This document shows positions 21,301 to 31,996 of a DNA stretch of 46,346 bases, in pieces. The DNA is from Nemertoderma westbladi. Lineage: Eukaryota; Xenacoelomorpha; Nemertodermatida; Nemertodermatidae. The notes beneath the pieces are model-generated. The model saw only the letters and a program-made list of their open reading frames with translations, was not told the DNA's origin and did not search any database. How positions within the stretch are numbered: the first letter of the stretch is position 1; every line of letters starts with the position of its first letter. The stretch spans positions 1 through 46,346 of the forward strand of contig JAUCBJ010006609.1 in the NCBI GenBank assembly GCA_032718475.1, read 5' to 3'. Both the position numbers and the translations under genes were made by a program.

Positions 21301-24300
21301 AGACGACGGCGAAAGCCAGACTTCTCAAGGAGAAGATAGCGGGAAAGACACTGATAGATCTTATTATGTCAATAAAATGCCTAAAGATCAGGTGAGTAAA
21401 TTCAAGTCTCGAGCAAATGACAGGAGAGAACAGGTAAGAAAAACTCCTCCCACGTCTCCCAAGAGAATTCCGGTGAGAAAGCCCGAAGAAAAGGCAAGTG
21501 TACACAATGTGACTCAAAATAAGGTAAGTAACATCAAACCGAAATGTGCGCTGTGTGACGGGACCCACCGTTTGAATATGTGTGATGAATTCCTGAAGAA
21601 GTCATTAACGGAGAGACGCGAAGTCATGTGGGATAAGCGGTTATGTTATAATTGCCTCAGACAAGGACACCAACGACGAACCTGTTTCTCTGACATAAGG
21701 TGTGCAAAGTGTGGTGTGAAACATCATATCTTGTTGCACGCTGAATTCGAGCGAAATAGTCCGAATCAGGTAAGTGATTCCGAGCTACATGTCCAATTCA
21801 GTGATGTGAACGACACTGATCAATCTGAGATGGAAGGATTATATACAGACGAGTTCTCCGACGAAAACGAATCCTGTTACATGATAAATACCGCAGTGTA
21901 TCGAGCACTCACATATGAAAAGGATCCAGACAACGACTTCACTCTAACTACTTCTGAGCGACAACCATCTTGGAAAGAGCCATCTTCCAATGTAGGGATC
22001 CGAGAGTTTCCTGTGGTGCAAGTAAGGGTTCACGGACCTAAGAGGAGTTATGTAGTGAACGCCCTCCTTGACTCCGGTAGTACAGGAACATTCATCGACA
22101 AAGAGCTAGCCGAAGATATATTTGCTGGACAACCCAAGTTCCAAACTAAGCTCAACATGTCCGGCATTATGCAAGTTTGGAAATCTACAATAACAGCGGA
22201 TTATTATGTAGGAGCATTGTCCACCCCCCAGGACGAACTAGGAGAACATAGCATAAGGTCAGTGAAAATGGTGGCTATAAAGAACTTCGCTACTACTCAA
22301 GCAGACCTTTATAATTGGGACGAGGATGAGAGCATCCAACATCTTAACATACCTCGATTCCAGACTGATTATCCTGGAGTGCAAATACTCATCGGCCAAA
22401 ACGCGCATGAGGCGCTGGAGACATTAGAGAAACGGCCTGCTCAACCGCAGCCCCTACAGACCTATGCGGTAAGAACTAGAGTAGGTTGGTACTTTACTGG
22501 CCCTTCCCGTAGAACACTCAAAGAAAGACTACCGCAAGAGCGCGTCTGCCAGGTGAGTGAATGGGAAGATGATACTAGTGAAGGAGACGATTTAACTGAG
22601 GGAACTCCATACTCCTCAGATAACGACGACGTTCACCAGCTTTTTGATGAGGAGAATACCATCGATCTCCTTAAGGAAAACGAGGCTTGGCAAAACCAAG
22701 TTAACTTATGTCAACTTCTCTATCCATCTGAACGAGAAGCTTATAACGACGAGTTAAATGACGTCATTGAGCGTTGCAATGCCAAGACTCGAGATGAACA
22801 TGCTGTACGATTCTTTACGCAAGAGGCGGTAGAGCCCAATTCCTACGATAAAGCCTTATCAGTCGAAGAGGAAAGGGCCAAGCAGATCCAAGAGACAACT
22901 ACACGTTTTCTAAAAGATCAAGGTAGGTATGAAGTCGGTCTACCTTTCCGCAAGAGAGAACCGAAGTTCATCAATAACAGACCCTTGGCGGAAAAAAGAA
23001 TCGCGCAACTCCATCGACGCCTTACGGCTAATTCTTCAGCTAAAGCAATGTATCAAACACAGCTGGAAAAATTTATTAGTAAGGGATACGCGGAGAGAGT
23101 ACCGGAAGAAACACCTGTGACTGAAAGAACGTATTACTTAACCCACCATTACGTTCCTAAACCCGGTAAGCCACATGAAGTGAGAGTAGTGTTTGATGGC
23201 TCCGCTCTTTACATGGGTCAATCCCTTAACTCTGAATTGTTACCCGGACCCAACTTACTTCAATCTTTGTTGGGAATTCTTTTAAGATTGAGACAATATT
23301 CGATTGCTTTCGCCTCCGATATAGAAGGCATGTTCTTACAAGTCAAGGTGTTAGATAGGGATCGAGATAGTCTACGATTTTTGTGGTGGCCCGAAGGAGA
23401 CCTCAACCAGAAACCGGTGGAGTACTGGATGACCATCCAGGCCTTTGGGATAATCTCAAGCCCTTCCAACGCCTTTTCGGTAGTGCGTACCACTGCAGAG
23501 GACAACCGAGAGGCCTTCTCTAAGGAAGTGATCGACAACATCAAGAGAGACTTATATATGGACGACAATCTGAAGTCCCTTCCATCAGTTGAGGAAGCCA
23601 TTGAGGTAGCTAAAGGAACGGTAGAGTGCTTAAAAAGAGGTGGGTTTCGATTAACGAAATTCACCAGCAACTCCCGTGAGTTTCTGGAGTCGATCCCTGC
23701 GGAAGATCGGGGGGCGAAAGATCTAGATTTGATCAAAGATGATCTACCAGAAACCAAGACACTCGGCTTGAAATGGGACACAGAGCGAGATATCCTGTTT
23801 TTCCAGCTAAAACAGCGAGATAATCCAGTTCGAACCAAACGGATTTGCTTAAGTATACTGAGCACTTATTTCGATCCATTGGGATTTATTAGCCCAGTTA
23901 TATTGATTGCTCGTAGTTTGGTACAACAAATGTGGCTTGAAAACCACTCATGGGACGATCCACTTAAGGGAGAATTATTGAAGAAGTGGATGAAATGGGA
24001 AGATTCTCTGCCATCTATCGAGGATTTTATAATTTCCCGTTCATATTTTGGTCATGTTCTCCCTACGTATTCCTATCAACTCCATGTGTTTGGAGACGCC
24101 AGCGATATGGGAATAGGTATAGTAGCCTATCTAAGGGTGGAAACTCCGGATGGAATCAAAGTCGCCCTGGTTACTTCTAAGGCATTAATCAACAACAAGT
24201 TGAAAGTTCCTCGAGCGGAGTTAAAAGCGGCTCTATACGCTACAGCCATCGGCCGGAATGTAACAGAACAGATTGACTATCCATTAGAGAAAACTGTCTA

Positions 24301-26440
24301 TTGGACCGACGCTTTACTCGTGTTAGAGTATATAACCAATGAAGTCTGTCAGTTCAGCGTCTTCGTTACCAACAGAGTAGCCATCATACTTAGTCGCACG
24401 ACGATGGATCAATGGAGACATTGCCCCGGAACGATTAATCCAGCAGACATCGCTTCCCGAGGAGCGACTCCAAATGAATTGGTAAATACTCCCGAATGGT
24501 TAGGAGGACCCGACTTTCTCTACAGAGAAGAAGAAGAATGGCCTCCCCATCTCACAACAGCAGAGATCAGACAGGCCAAGGGAGCGGAGAAAGTTAAACC
24601 CAAAACTCGAGCGAGTAAATCGAAGTTGTTTAAACCTGCGGTTGATCTATCTGTATTATTTACTTCCGGAGATGATGCTTTGGATCAGAAACCCACCGCC
24701 ACGACTAAAGAAGTCTTGGAAATCCGTGACAAGGATTGGAAATCTGGAATACCAGATATCGCACAAGGACTCTCACCCCTCTTGCAGAGAGCGATTCGTC
24801 ACTACAGCTCCTGGAATCGGCTCTGTAAAGCCGTCACCTATTTAAAACGATGTTTTCATCATCGTTACTCCGGGACAAAGACCAATAGTGATGATGCTCC
24901 ATCAACATCTGCACGAGTCCATGTTGTTAAAGATCTCCCCAAATACAAGATATCCGACAGGTTTCTAAAGGAGAAGATCAGTTACCAGGAGCATGATGAA
25001 ACCAACAAACAGATGCTGAGACTCCTACAATGTTATGAGGATTCCGATAAGTATTTCCTGTTGTTAAGAAATCCACAGATGCGCTTAAGGGATCGCTTCT
25101 CTAGTACCATGATAGATGGGTTAATACGTGTTGGAGGTAGGCTGACCAACGCCCCATTATCCTTTGACACTAAGTTTCCCATCCTCATTAGAAATCTTGA
25201 CATACAAATCAAGATGATTGTAGATGTTCATAGCAAACTGTACCATGCTGGTAGAGAACGAGTTCTGAGCGAAATTCGAACTCGCTACTATTTTTATAAA
25301 CCCCGTAGGGCTCTGAACCAAGTTCTTAGGAACTGCATACCCTGTAGGAAAGCATTCAGTAGGCCTTTAACACAGCGAGAGGCAGAATTACCTAGGGAAA
25401 GAGTAAGCTTCTATGAACCACCCTTTACTAATACCGGTGTGGATTTATTTGGCCCTATTGAAGTATATCGTGCCCGGACTATAGTCAAGAGATGGTGTGT
25501 CATCTTCGTTTGTATGACTTGTAGAGCTATCCATCTCGATATGGTAAACGATCTATCCACCAACAGCTTCGTGTTGAGTTTACGACGACAGATCGCTCGC
25601 TTCGGAACCAGTAACACGATGAGATCGGATAAGGGAACGAACTTCATTGGCGCCAACAACGAAATTCAAGCTTACGTAAAGGACTGGAACAAAAGACAGG
25701 TGGACGATCAGCTAAGGATAACAGCGTCTAGCTGGACCTTCAACGCCGCCGACGCCCCTTGGTGGGGAGGAAGTTGGGAGAGATTGATTAGGAGCGTGAA
25801 GACTGCGTTCCACTTTATTGTACCTTGTCGCGCTTATCTCACCGACGAACTATTGCGGACGTTAATGGAGGAAATCGCCGCCTATCTCAACGAAAGACCG
25901 CTTATGCCAGTCTCTTCAAATCCTGATTCCCTGGAAGCGCTAACACCCGCGCACTTTCTACTGAAGAAACCCGTAGCCATGCTCCCACGATCGGAGATCA
26001 CAGACGGAGACGAGTACTGCCGTCGAACCTGGCAACTTATGCAGTTGCTATCCCGTCGTTTCGCTGACCATTTCGAGAAACATTACCTGCCCACTCTACA
26101 ACTTCGAACTAAGTGGTTTGCGCAGCAAGAAAACGTCAGCGCTGGAGACATGGTGCTTATTGTGGACCCCGATCTCCCACGTAAGCGATGGCAAACAGGA
26201 CGTATCATCGAGACTTATATCTCGAGCGATGGTTTGGTGCGATCAGTAGAGCTCGTCGTAATGCGGCGTAACTTTAAGAAACCAGGGATAGTCTTTGAGA
26301 CTCAACAGCTCAATCGCCCAGTGGGTCGTTTATGTTTACTGGAAAGAGACAGAGAGCTCTCCGGAAACTATGGAAGGCAAGAAACTCTTCCCACGACCAC
26401 TTCCCTAATCCAACCGACATCTAGGGACTCCCCAACTTAA
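18335..26440 (+). CDS. BEL/Pao gag-pol polyprotein, 2701 aa, intact
   Basis: ATG at 18335 opens one frame for the whole polyprotein. Residues 1-780 are an unusual N-terminal extension with an Ala/Glu-rich coiled coil at about 387-460. A DUF1759-like Gag domain follows at about 787-960. Zinc knuckles lie at about 1071-1140 (CALCDGTHRLNMC, CYNCLRQGHQRRTC, CAKCGVKHH). The aspartic protease is DSGSTGTFID at about D1246. RT shows HHYVPKPGKPHEVRVVFDGS and YMDD at 1741-1744. A Peptidase_A17-like segment leads to RNase H (FGDAS near 1919). The integrase has an H2C2 finger near 2299-2340, catalytic D2370, D2432 and E2482, and a DUF5641-like tail. It should supply capsid, processing, cDNA synthesis and integration. 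Motifs are seen directly; autonomy is inferred. Confidence 0.95.
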   Translation: MSDTKQNLSDSLLDVTICDSDRGVEPSSRKFSSPPTVRKVIPPVVIKEPRLVQHRRSIIGTRAQVKRDQEAAEQQQPASQELTSQRPDSSSSEDTVELTPERGARMTDEAYSDPLLILPAAVLTRLLIAVEEHQIDWARSQRSTRDSYAGYTREELKSMVELQWNFPGPGLPFDLSEAAWEDIHRMGVAEETIDPAVWKRSAAGYAQGFFSSMERVEKQLLQQPQGPQEQGQLLYQVRERILRIRLILSAFEEASKRRQDTSLQVAVKTWFQRVSRQVQGAAQWKAQLEERSTHGESTDATFSQVESEATAEKPHKKDAIDIYLSDYQRFLGDEELRRRLDGLSPNSEGAQRVLDAIDVDRLAANQAKFDEQLRIAREKEEQVIKKRIEDRKIAAVAEAERKATLAEAAAEAKATAAEAKAAAAEAKAAAVADAERRAAEEITQLELENLQEKQDDFSKQLTASNMQMMNRSTPKRQGYTSSEEGDTTDTEGKGNRSHLSRRKRTFHRQKLPDLPPAVRRQLNNTNLGSTEPTDQIIKIERLPTIVDEPEIIRPVFEITPSVIDTPVLPEATSTFPLHSTKLPVPSRTALKTVQVLDPERNITDLSPVVPRLPATTLADPVSAVDWVDERRRGMDILLGKMEENQARSSQQVRELEGTVQQLKGTVKESKLELQEVQQNIALERDKLVNLQKGIPPPPVTMCQPVRSEISHAQGVEPTRIYTASEVETPIVNPIKGNYRPVVNDIPYRTDHNPRNLYTDNSILNNTMAQESFTRQMARTEARQAVKVGEIVKFNGDEMKWLPFNEYYKDNIQNSVLSNGEKLRYLIECLEGSPKLMALKFIGHPDGLRQVWDTLNIRYGNRNNIAGYLYAKLVAPRKFISSGIIEFSDEIQEICRQLDWLGKSQEYQNAMVIRAVASTLPKGGVGTRWDKKVLYMMEQQRRDPTMADLMSFLDGEVKLQLLKLSREKTPENKVSEKPVSRRKVTPVCYTDDGESQTSQGEDSGKDTDRSYYVNKMPKDQVSKFKSRANDRREQVRKTPPTSPKRIPVRKPEEKASVHNVTQNKVSNIKPKCALCDGTHRLNMCDEFLKKSLTERREVMWDKRLCYNCLRQGHQRRTCFSDIRCAKCGVKHHILLHAEFERNSPNQVSDSELHVQFSDVNDTDQSEMEGLYTDEFSDENESCYMINTAVYRALTYEKDPDNDFTLTTSERQPSWKEPSSNVGIREFPVVQVRVHGPKRSYVVNALLDSGSTGTFIDKELAEDIFAGQPKFQTKLNMSGIMQVWKSTITADYYVGALSTPQDELGEHSIRSVKMVAIKNFATTQADLYNWDEDESIQHLNIPRFQTDYPGVQILIGQNAHEALETLEKRPAQPQPLQTYAVRTRVGWYFTGPSRRTLKERLPQERVCQVSEWEDDTSEGDDLTEGTPYSSDNDDVHQLFDEENTIDLLKENEAWQNQVNLCQLLYPSEREAYNDELNDVIERCNAKTRDEHAVRFFTQEAVEPNSYDKALSVEEERAKQIQETTTRFLKDQGRYEVGLPFRKREPKFINNRPLAEKRIAQLHRRLTANSSAKAMYQTQLEKFISKGYAERVPEETPVTERTYYLTHHYVPKPGKPHEVRVVFDGSALYMGQSLNSELLPGPNLLQSLLGILLRLRQYSIAFASDIEGMFLQVKVLDRDRDSLRFLWWPEGDLNQKPVEYWMTIQAFGIISSPSNAFSVVRTTAEDNREAFSKEVIDNIKRDLYMDDNLKSLPSVEEAIEVAKGTVECLKRGGFRLTKFTSNSREFLESIPAEDRGAKDLDLIKDDLPETKTLGLKWDTERDILFFQLKQRDNPVRTKRICLSILSTYFDPLGFISPVILIARSLVQQMWLENHSWDDPLKGELLKKWMKWEDSLPSIEDFIISRSYFGHVLPTYSYQLHVFGDASDMGIGIVAYLRVETPDGIKVALVTSKALINNKLKVPRAELKAALYATAIGRNVTEQIDYPLEKTVYWTDALLVLEYITNEVCQFSVFVTNRVAIILSRTTMDQWRHCPGTINPADIASRGATPNELVNTPEWLGGPDFLYREEEEWPPHLTTAEIRQAKGAEKVKPKTRASKSKLFKPAVDLSVLFTSGDDALDQKPTATTKEVLEIRDKDWKSGIPDIAQGLSPLLQRAIRHYSSWNRLCKAVTYLKRCFHHRYSGTKTNSDDAPSTSARVHVVKDLPKYKISDRFLKEKISYQEHDETNKQMLRLLQCYEDSDKYFLLLRNPQMRLRDRFSSTMIDGLIRVGGRLTNAPLSFDTKFPILIRNLDIQIKMIVDVHSKLYHAGRERVLSEIRTRYYFYKPRRALNQVLRNCIPCRKAFSRPLTQREAELPRERVSFYEPPFTNTGVDLFGPIEVYRARTIVKRWCVIFVCMTCRAIHLDMVNDLSTNSFVLSLRRQIARFGTSNTMRSDKGTNFIGANNEIQAYVKDWNKRQVDDQLRITASSWTFNAADAPWWGGSWERLIRSVKTAFHFIVPCRAYLTDELLRTLMEEIAAYLNERPLMPVSSNPDSLEALTPAHFLLKKPVAMLPRSEITDGDEYCRRTWQLMQLLSRRFADHFEKHYLPTLQLRTKWFAQQENVSAGDMVLIVDPDLPRKRWQTGRIIETYISSDGLVRSVELVVMRRNFKKPGIVFETQQLNRPVGRLCLLERDRELSGNYGRQETLPTTTSLIQPTSRDSPT

Positions 26441-28093
26441 TATCGTTCGGAGTGGGCGTGTGACTCTATTATTTTATATTATTTTATTATTTTTATATTT
26501 ATGTATGTATTACTATGTAATTTTATTATAATCGTTTTATTTAATTTAGTAGAATATTATTTAGTGATTATTTAGTAGAATAGTGCAATATATTCGTGTT
26601 TATTACGTACGTAATTACTTATATTATATTTAGTGCGACGGCGAGAAATAATTCTTTTTCTCTTTCCTTACTGTCCGTATTATATTATAAATACGTAACT
26701 ACAGTAAGATGAAATGTCCGTACTTATTAAAGTACAATAAAGCCACTACTATATTCAAGTATTATTGGTAGGCAGAGTATTAGGAATGCAAAGTTCAGAT
26801 CCTCGTGTCTCGGCTAAACCAAGCTCTGGGTAGACCTTGGAAACGACTTGCCTCTTCACACTGACATTGCTTCGTGCGATATTGCTCTCATACCGTATAT
26901 TAAATAATACATATAGTAGCGTGATGTCCCTTTAACAGTAGCGTATAACGCAAAATAAATCTGTTAAACCCTTTGACCATCTGTAATTCTAGTCGATTAA
27001 GATATCGCGGCACCCACCGATATACTTGAAAGACAAATTCTAGAATCAGTGGTTAACGTCCCCAGATAAGTTCTGGAATAAATCGGTGCCCATCTCAAAT
27101 ATTAATTATTTAATATTTGCAAATCTAATAAATCAAAATCTGTAAAATTCAGATCCTTCAACAATTCTAGTCAATTAAGATATCGTAGCATTTACCGATA
27201 TTCTTAAAAAGACAATTGTCATAGAATTAAGGATCTTGTGTCCCCAGACATGTTCTAGAATCAAAACATGTCCATTTAATTATCAAATAATAAAATTTCA
27301 GGGAATAATTTAAATTCATGCCTTTTAATGAATTTAATAAATTGCCATTTTTACGCAAGTTATAACATTCCCAAAATTCCATTAATTAATAGATCAAGGG
27401 AGCGGAGATTTATATCTTATTATGCATATGAGTGTGCGAAAGTCTCCCAAACATAATCAATAGCCGATAAAATTCATAAAGTCATGTATAAAACAGAACA
27501 TTGACTATTAAAGAATACTATTAAATAACATCCCAGATCTGTATGCATTGGAATTACCCTAATTCTACCGCTAGCTTTGCATAATGTCACCATAGCAACA
27601 ACCACGCTAGAATTAGAATTGAGTTAAAAGAACAATAGAAAGCTTGTCCCATTGAATAGCATAGGGAATAAATAGTGCACTGATAGTATCCAAGGATACA
27701 TAATAATAACGTGGCATTCTGGAAGGCACTTGACTAACGGACAAATGGCCCGAATGTGTGTAATTTGTGACAAGTTGTGTGTGTGGTATTTGTGAGTTTA
27801 TAGGTGAATGTTACTGCTAAGGTGTGTTTACAGTAGCTAGTCGCAATCGTAAAAGTAACCTAACTCTCCAAGGAAAACCTGAAGTACATCTAAGCCTTTG
27901 GGACGGACAGTCGAGTGACTTGTGCCGGTTGTCGTTGTCGTTGTGCGGCTACGTCGTTGGCGAAAGTACAGCGGCGGCGACACATCGGCGCTGAGGATCT
28001 CGTACTGTCCGGGGGTTGATTGGGGTAGGCAGCGACGCCCGCTCGCCTAAATATAAACTCATTATAATATGGATAAACTCATATATAGCAGAT
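26441..28093 (+). other. BEL region after pol, non-coding part
   Basis: No coding frame supported. An imperfect tandem repeat of about 182 bp is visible: AATTCTAGTC(G/A)ATTAAGATATCG at about 26985 and 27165, each followed by ACCGATAT and GTCCCCAGA. Confidence 0.55.
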
Positions 28094-29050
28094 ATGACGG
28101 AGTTGATAGAAGATGGTCTTGGTATCGGGGAGCGATATACTCTACTTTTACAAGCGTTTGTTGATAGCTTAATACGCTGCGACGTTAGTCCAACTGCTGC
28201 GGAGGACGATGGTCGTTATATCGAACCGCCAATGTCCCAAGAGCAGCTCGCGCGAGTTGGACTATAGAAAATTCGCTGCTCGATATGCGCAGCGTAATGG
28301 TACGTATATGGGCTTCTTAACCACTGGTCATCCTATTGATTTACACGATACGGACGATGTAGACACCGAAAGGGAAATGGTTTTATTTAAATATCATGCC
28401 CAGCGGAGTCGAAACGATAAATCGAGAATAGAACACGAGAACTCTATTCGAAACAAACTCGAAAGAGAAGACGTTGAAGAACCTGATAAACGTAACGGTT
28501 TCAACGATTATCTAGAATTCTTACGAGAGACCTATCTCAATGTTGCCAGTCAACAAAACCTCGAAACTCGATATCCCCAAGGTATACATCCAGATCCTAT
28601 GATGGAACTGAAACGGCTCTATTTTACGATGATGTATCTTACCGCCGATCGACCGCTACCTGTCGTTCCAGATAGCTTCGAACAGATGGAGGAATATTGT
28701 AAACTGGAGAGCGATCACCCGCGTTTCCCCTTCAAGACGTGCGTCTTTGGTATTACTGTGACGAATGCCCTAGACCTAACCAGCAAATCGAAAGGCATAA
28801 ACATCCTCGGAGACGTTGCGCTAAACACAGTTTTACGCGATATACTTATGGGAGTTTCGAGCGTAACCTTTTCGACGTATCACCTACGGTCGCGCGCCTT
28901 AAGCGATCATTGAATAAACCCATGATCAGAGTTCCGGAATACTCGGTCAGACCTCCCCATTCACAAGTGATACCTCAAACTCTAGATCCTAATAGTATTA
29001 CGGATCCTCCCGAACTGTACTCACTGTTCAAAGATCTAGTGCTACCCTAA
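28094..29050 (+). pseudogene. BEL accessory ORF, frame-broken, with zinc-knuckle-like motif
   Basis: Three overlapping frames look like one protein: 28094-28267 (from MTELIEDGLGIGERYTLLL), then 28225-28740 (ELDYRKFAARYAQRNG through LPVVPDSFEQMEEYCKLE), then 28739-29050 (LWYYCDECPRPNQQIERHKH to the stop). The third returns to the phase of the first. C-x2-C, H-x-H and a later Cys and His in the third part suggest zinc binding. There is no signal peptide or membrane segment, so it is not an envelope gene despite the env position. I do not recognise the family. The breaks could be mutation, assembly error at short homopolymers, splicing or programmed shifting. Confidence 0.5.
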
Positions 29051-29299
29051 CAATTAATCGGTAACACTCCGACAGTGATTTCTAGCTAGCCGCCCATCTT
29101 ACCTAGCCGGATTATGACGCAGACACCTAATATCACTATCCAACCGTATGGTCGTCCTGTTTAACGCGATACAACCCTTCATCAAGGTGAAGGAGAGCGT
29201 TGTACGAAACGAGTTAAACGCTATTCTATAAAGATCAAAAAAGAAACCTGCGTTTGTTCAGATAAACGTAAGTTATAACAGTAAGTCCAATCGATAAAC

Positions 29300-29609
29300 G
29301 AATTGGCCTTATCTCAGTTCGATTGGGAAACCTCGAATCTCAAAGAAGATATCAAGCTTAGAAAACCCTATTCTCTGCGAGAGTTTTGGACGAACGTATC
29401 CCATGACAAGCGGAGGAAAATCAGCTCGAGGAGAAGCATATCGAAATGGACGAGACACCGACCGTAAACCCAAACCTTCTAATGCAATCATATTGCACCC
29501 TTCACCCAGGAGTTATGGCCCTCCTAGTAAAGTGGCTTCCCCCAAAGAGAAAATGACTCTTGCTAGCTTTAAAAAACTGCGTAAACGCCGTCCGCGCAAG
29601 AAAGACTAA
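29300..29609 (+). pseudogene. BEL second accessory coding remnant, basic tail
   Basis: Two overlapping frames read like protein: one with LSQFDWETSNLKEDIKL and REFWTNVSHDKRRK, ending near 29465, and one from ATG 29403 to 29609 that is strongly basic and ends KKLRKRRPRKKD. They may be parts of one product separated by a shift. The stop is 78 bases before the 3' LTR. Function unknown; the basic tail suggests nucleic-acid binding or nuclear targeting. Confidence 0.4.
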
Positions 29610-29677
29610 CTGTTTAGAGTATTTATGTATATTAGAAATTGTGATTTTGTATATTTTATAGACTTAAATCCCATTTT

Positions 29678-29687
29678 CTGGGAGCGG
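29678..29687 (+). promoter_or_regulatory. possible polypurine tract before 3' LTR
   Basis: TGGGAGCGG, mostly purine, directly abuts the 3' LTR, where plus-strand DNA synthesis is primed. It is short and broken by one C, so the call is positional. Confidence 0.45.
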
Positions 29688-30885
29688 TGTAAAAGCTTTT
29701 GTGGGATAACTGATTCGTTTGCCTTGCTAACCAGTTCCCCCCCAGTCGCTGAATACTCTAAAAGGGGATCTATAACTCGAATAGCGCAAGCTACCGGCTT
29801 ATTGGCTGATTTGCTGTACGCAGGTATCTGGGCTCTGTTTAATCGGCCAACCAGCCTAGGAAGGTTGCGTCATAGCCCTGTTTTGTATCTCCCAATAGAA
29901 TTTGAGTTAGCCTTGATTTTGACCTATCACAGAGCTACTGAACTGAAATTTTCCTATCTCACTGCTCTTTCTCTGTGTTGAACGGGAGCTTTGTGGAATA
30001 AGGGTAGTTGGTATCCTCGTATAGAGAGTAGTCACGAGTTTTTCAAAGCCACGAAAGAACGGCTTTGTAGTGTTTTGTGCTTTCTGCTTTTTAGCCCAAC
30101 ACTAGTAGGTTTAATTATAGGGACATATATCCTTTAACTGCTAAATATCACTTTGTGAATATCACTCTGCAATTTCGTAGTCACGATCACGACGTGACTC
30201 GGCTCAATCAATACTGTATACTGCTATTTGTTGTCGGTTATTCATTATATTTGTTGATGAATTATTATATTGGAATAACGAGAAATAACCCCGAAAACCC
30301 AATATTCTTGATATACCGAAGGTAAGAGAGAAAGGTTACCTATAACGATTGTGACTTATGTTAAAGTGGTTTGAAGTGAATCTAATGTTATTTGATAGAC
30401 CCTACATGAGTCAGTCTGTGTTCCTTTTATATGTGACTAAAATCAGTGAAGATTGGCAGATTAGTGTGCAGTATTGTGCAGCATTGTATATGAGTGAGTC
30501 TGTTAAAGAAGCAATTCCTAAAGAATGCGCCATATATGTGAATTATAATTAAGCCATATCGTTGTGAGTAGTTTAAGTCATAACTTTGTTTATATAGATA
30601 AAGCGCCACGTCCTAAAGGAACTGTTAATATTCCCCGAAGGTGAATAATATTGTCAGAGATTATATAATACTGTCAGTCGAATAATACATTAGGCTTACA
30701 TAGCAATAAAATTAAGCCGTCGAACCCAATCTCCCGGGTATATCCAGCGGGTGAATGATCGCGCACAGATTGGTTTCGACTAGTGTAGTGAATCAAATAC
30801 TTGTCATAGGCTAAAAGGCGATTTAATATCTAGAAGACATCCTAATTTGGCGGGTTAAACTGCCAAAGGTCTAAAAGCGCGAACA
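29688..30885 (+). repeat. 3' LTR of the BEL element
   Basis: 1198 bp, TG...CA, equal in length to the 5' LTR. Differences are at 29984, 29992, 30561 and 30586. Poly(A) signal AATAAA at 30705-30710. Followed by the AAAAC duplication at 30886-30890. Confidence 0.95.
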
Positions 30886-31996
30886 AAAACTATTATGAAA
30901 AATTTATTAATTATTAATAACATGAATAATACTTAGTAGGACTACTGTATAAAACTCCACAACAAATTACTGCAACGTAATTCACAACATAATTATATTG
31001 TAAGGTTATATTATTTAAAAAGTAAGAAATTAACTAAAAATTATAATTAATACATGCAACAAGTATGGACCACAATTCCAACTAAACCTAGTCTATATGG
31101 AAACAATTGCAATTTTACTTTCTCGTTCGCGTCATCCCGCTTCATTACCATCGAGCAACGACAACATGTTGGGGGTGTTTACGGACCGAGATCGTGTCTT
31201 ATCCACCACTGAAAGACGGCTGCAGATGACAGGATGACATCCGCCAAATGTCTGCTAATCGTAAATCGTTTCAGGCACTTAAACTGTCATTCTTCCCCAG
31301 TGCCGCCGGTACAATTGAACAGTAGGTAACTGGTACTGGCAGGGCGGTACTGACTGTCAGACAGTAGGCCTAGTCAAATTAAGTTAAGTATTTTCTAGAA
31401 AATACAGTTTTTTTCACGTGCTGCGCGAAGGGCACATCGTCCTCTGCAGCCGTAAAATTTATACCACATTAAATACAAGACCTGGTTGTCTGGGGTGTCT
31501 GTCTGTAGATTTTCCGGCAAATTGAAGGAAAATTTAGGAAATGGTGCACATTTGAAAACAGGCAAAAATTGACTTTTCGAGAAAGAAGCCATAAACTCAT
31601 GATTTTCAATCGTGCTGCTTGAAGCGGAAAATTACCCGAATTAAAAAAATTTCTATGAAGTTACACATATGTTAGAGAGTGTATGTGTGAAACATGCGAC
31701 AAATCGGTCCAAAAATAGACACTGGGGAAAGGTGTTTGTCACTGTGTCTCAAATGTGATAGAACCAGGATGGAGGCCCCCAAACAGGAATGAGTCAACGG
31801 TAGGAATAATTATTATTCCAAAATAATCAAAACACTGCTAAACATACTTCAACAATTTCAAAAGACCAATTGCCAAGATCGGACAATCAAATTTATCTAA
31901 ATTATATTGCAAATAGATTTTCCTAGTAAACTATATGAAGGACTTCTAACAGAAAATACGTGTTGGTGTTGTGGTACAGTTAATTCATACAGTACC

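Larger units (their letters stand above)
14874..30885 (+). mobile_element. complete BEL/Pao LTR retrotransposon
   Basis: A 16.0-kb element is bounded by two 1198-bp LTRs (TG...CA) and a 5-bp target duplication AAAAC at 14869-14873 and 30886-30890. It has a 2.3-kb leader, one intact 2701-codon gag-pol frame and a 3.2-kb region after pol with broken accessory frames. It is much longer than most BEL elements (roughly 6-10 kb). The LTRs differ at only four positions by eye, so the insertion is recent and may still be active. The domain order protease, RT, RNase H, integrase and the DUF1759/DUF1758/DUF5641-type modules define BEL/Pao. Confidence 0.95.
14624..31996 (+). repeat. interspersed repeat, copy B, split by the BEL element
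   Basis: The left part is 14624-14873 and the right part 30886-31996; together they match copy A at 9060-10507. The junctions fall exactly at the LTR ends, with AAAAC duplicated, so the BEL element inserted into an already present copy. Copy B lacks the 66-bp duplication seen in copy A. Confidence 0.75.

Noticed and set aside
28094-29050. Envelope gene in the BEL element
   Set aside because: Position fits, but there is no signal peptide, transmembrane segment or fusion-like stretch; the protein is charged and zinc-knuckle-like.
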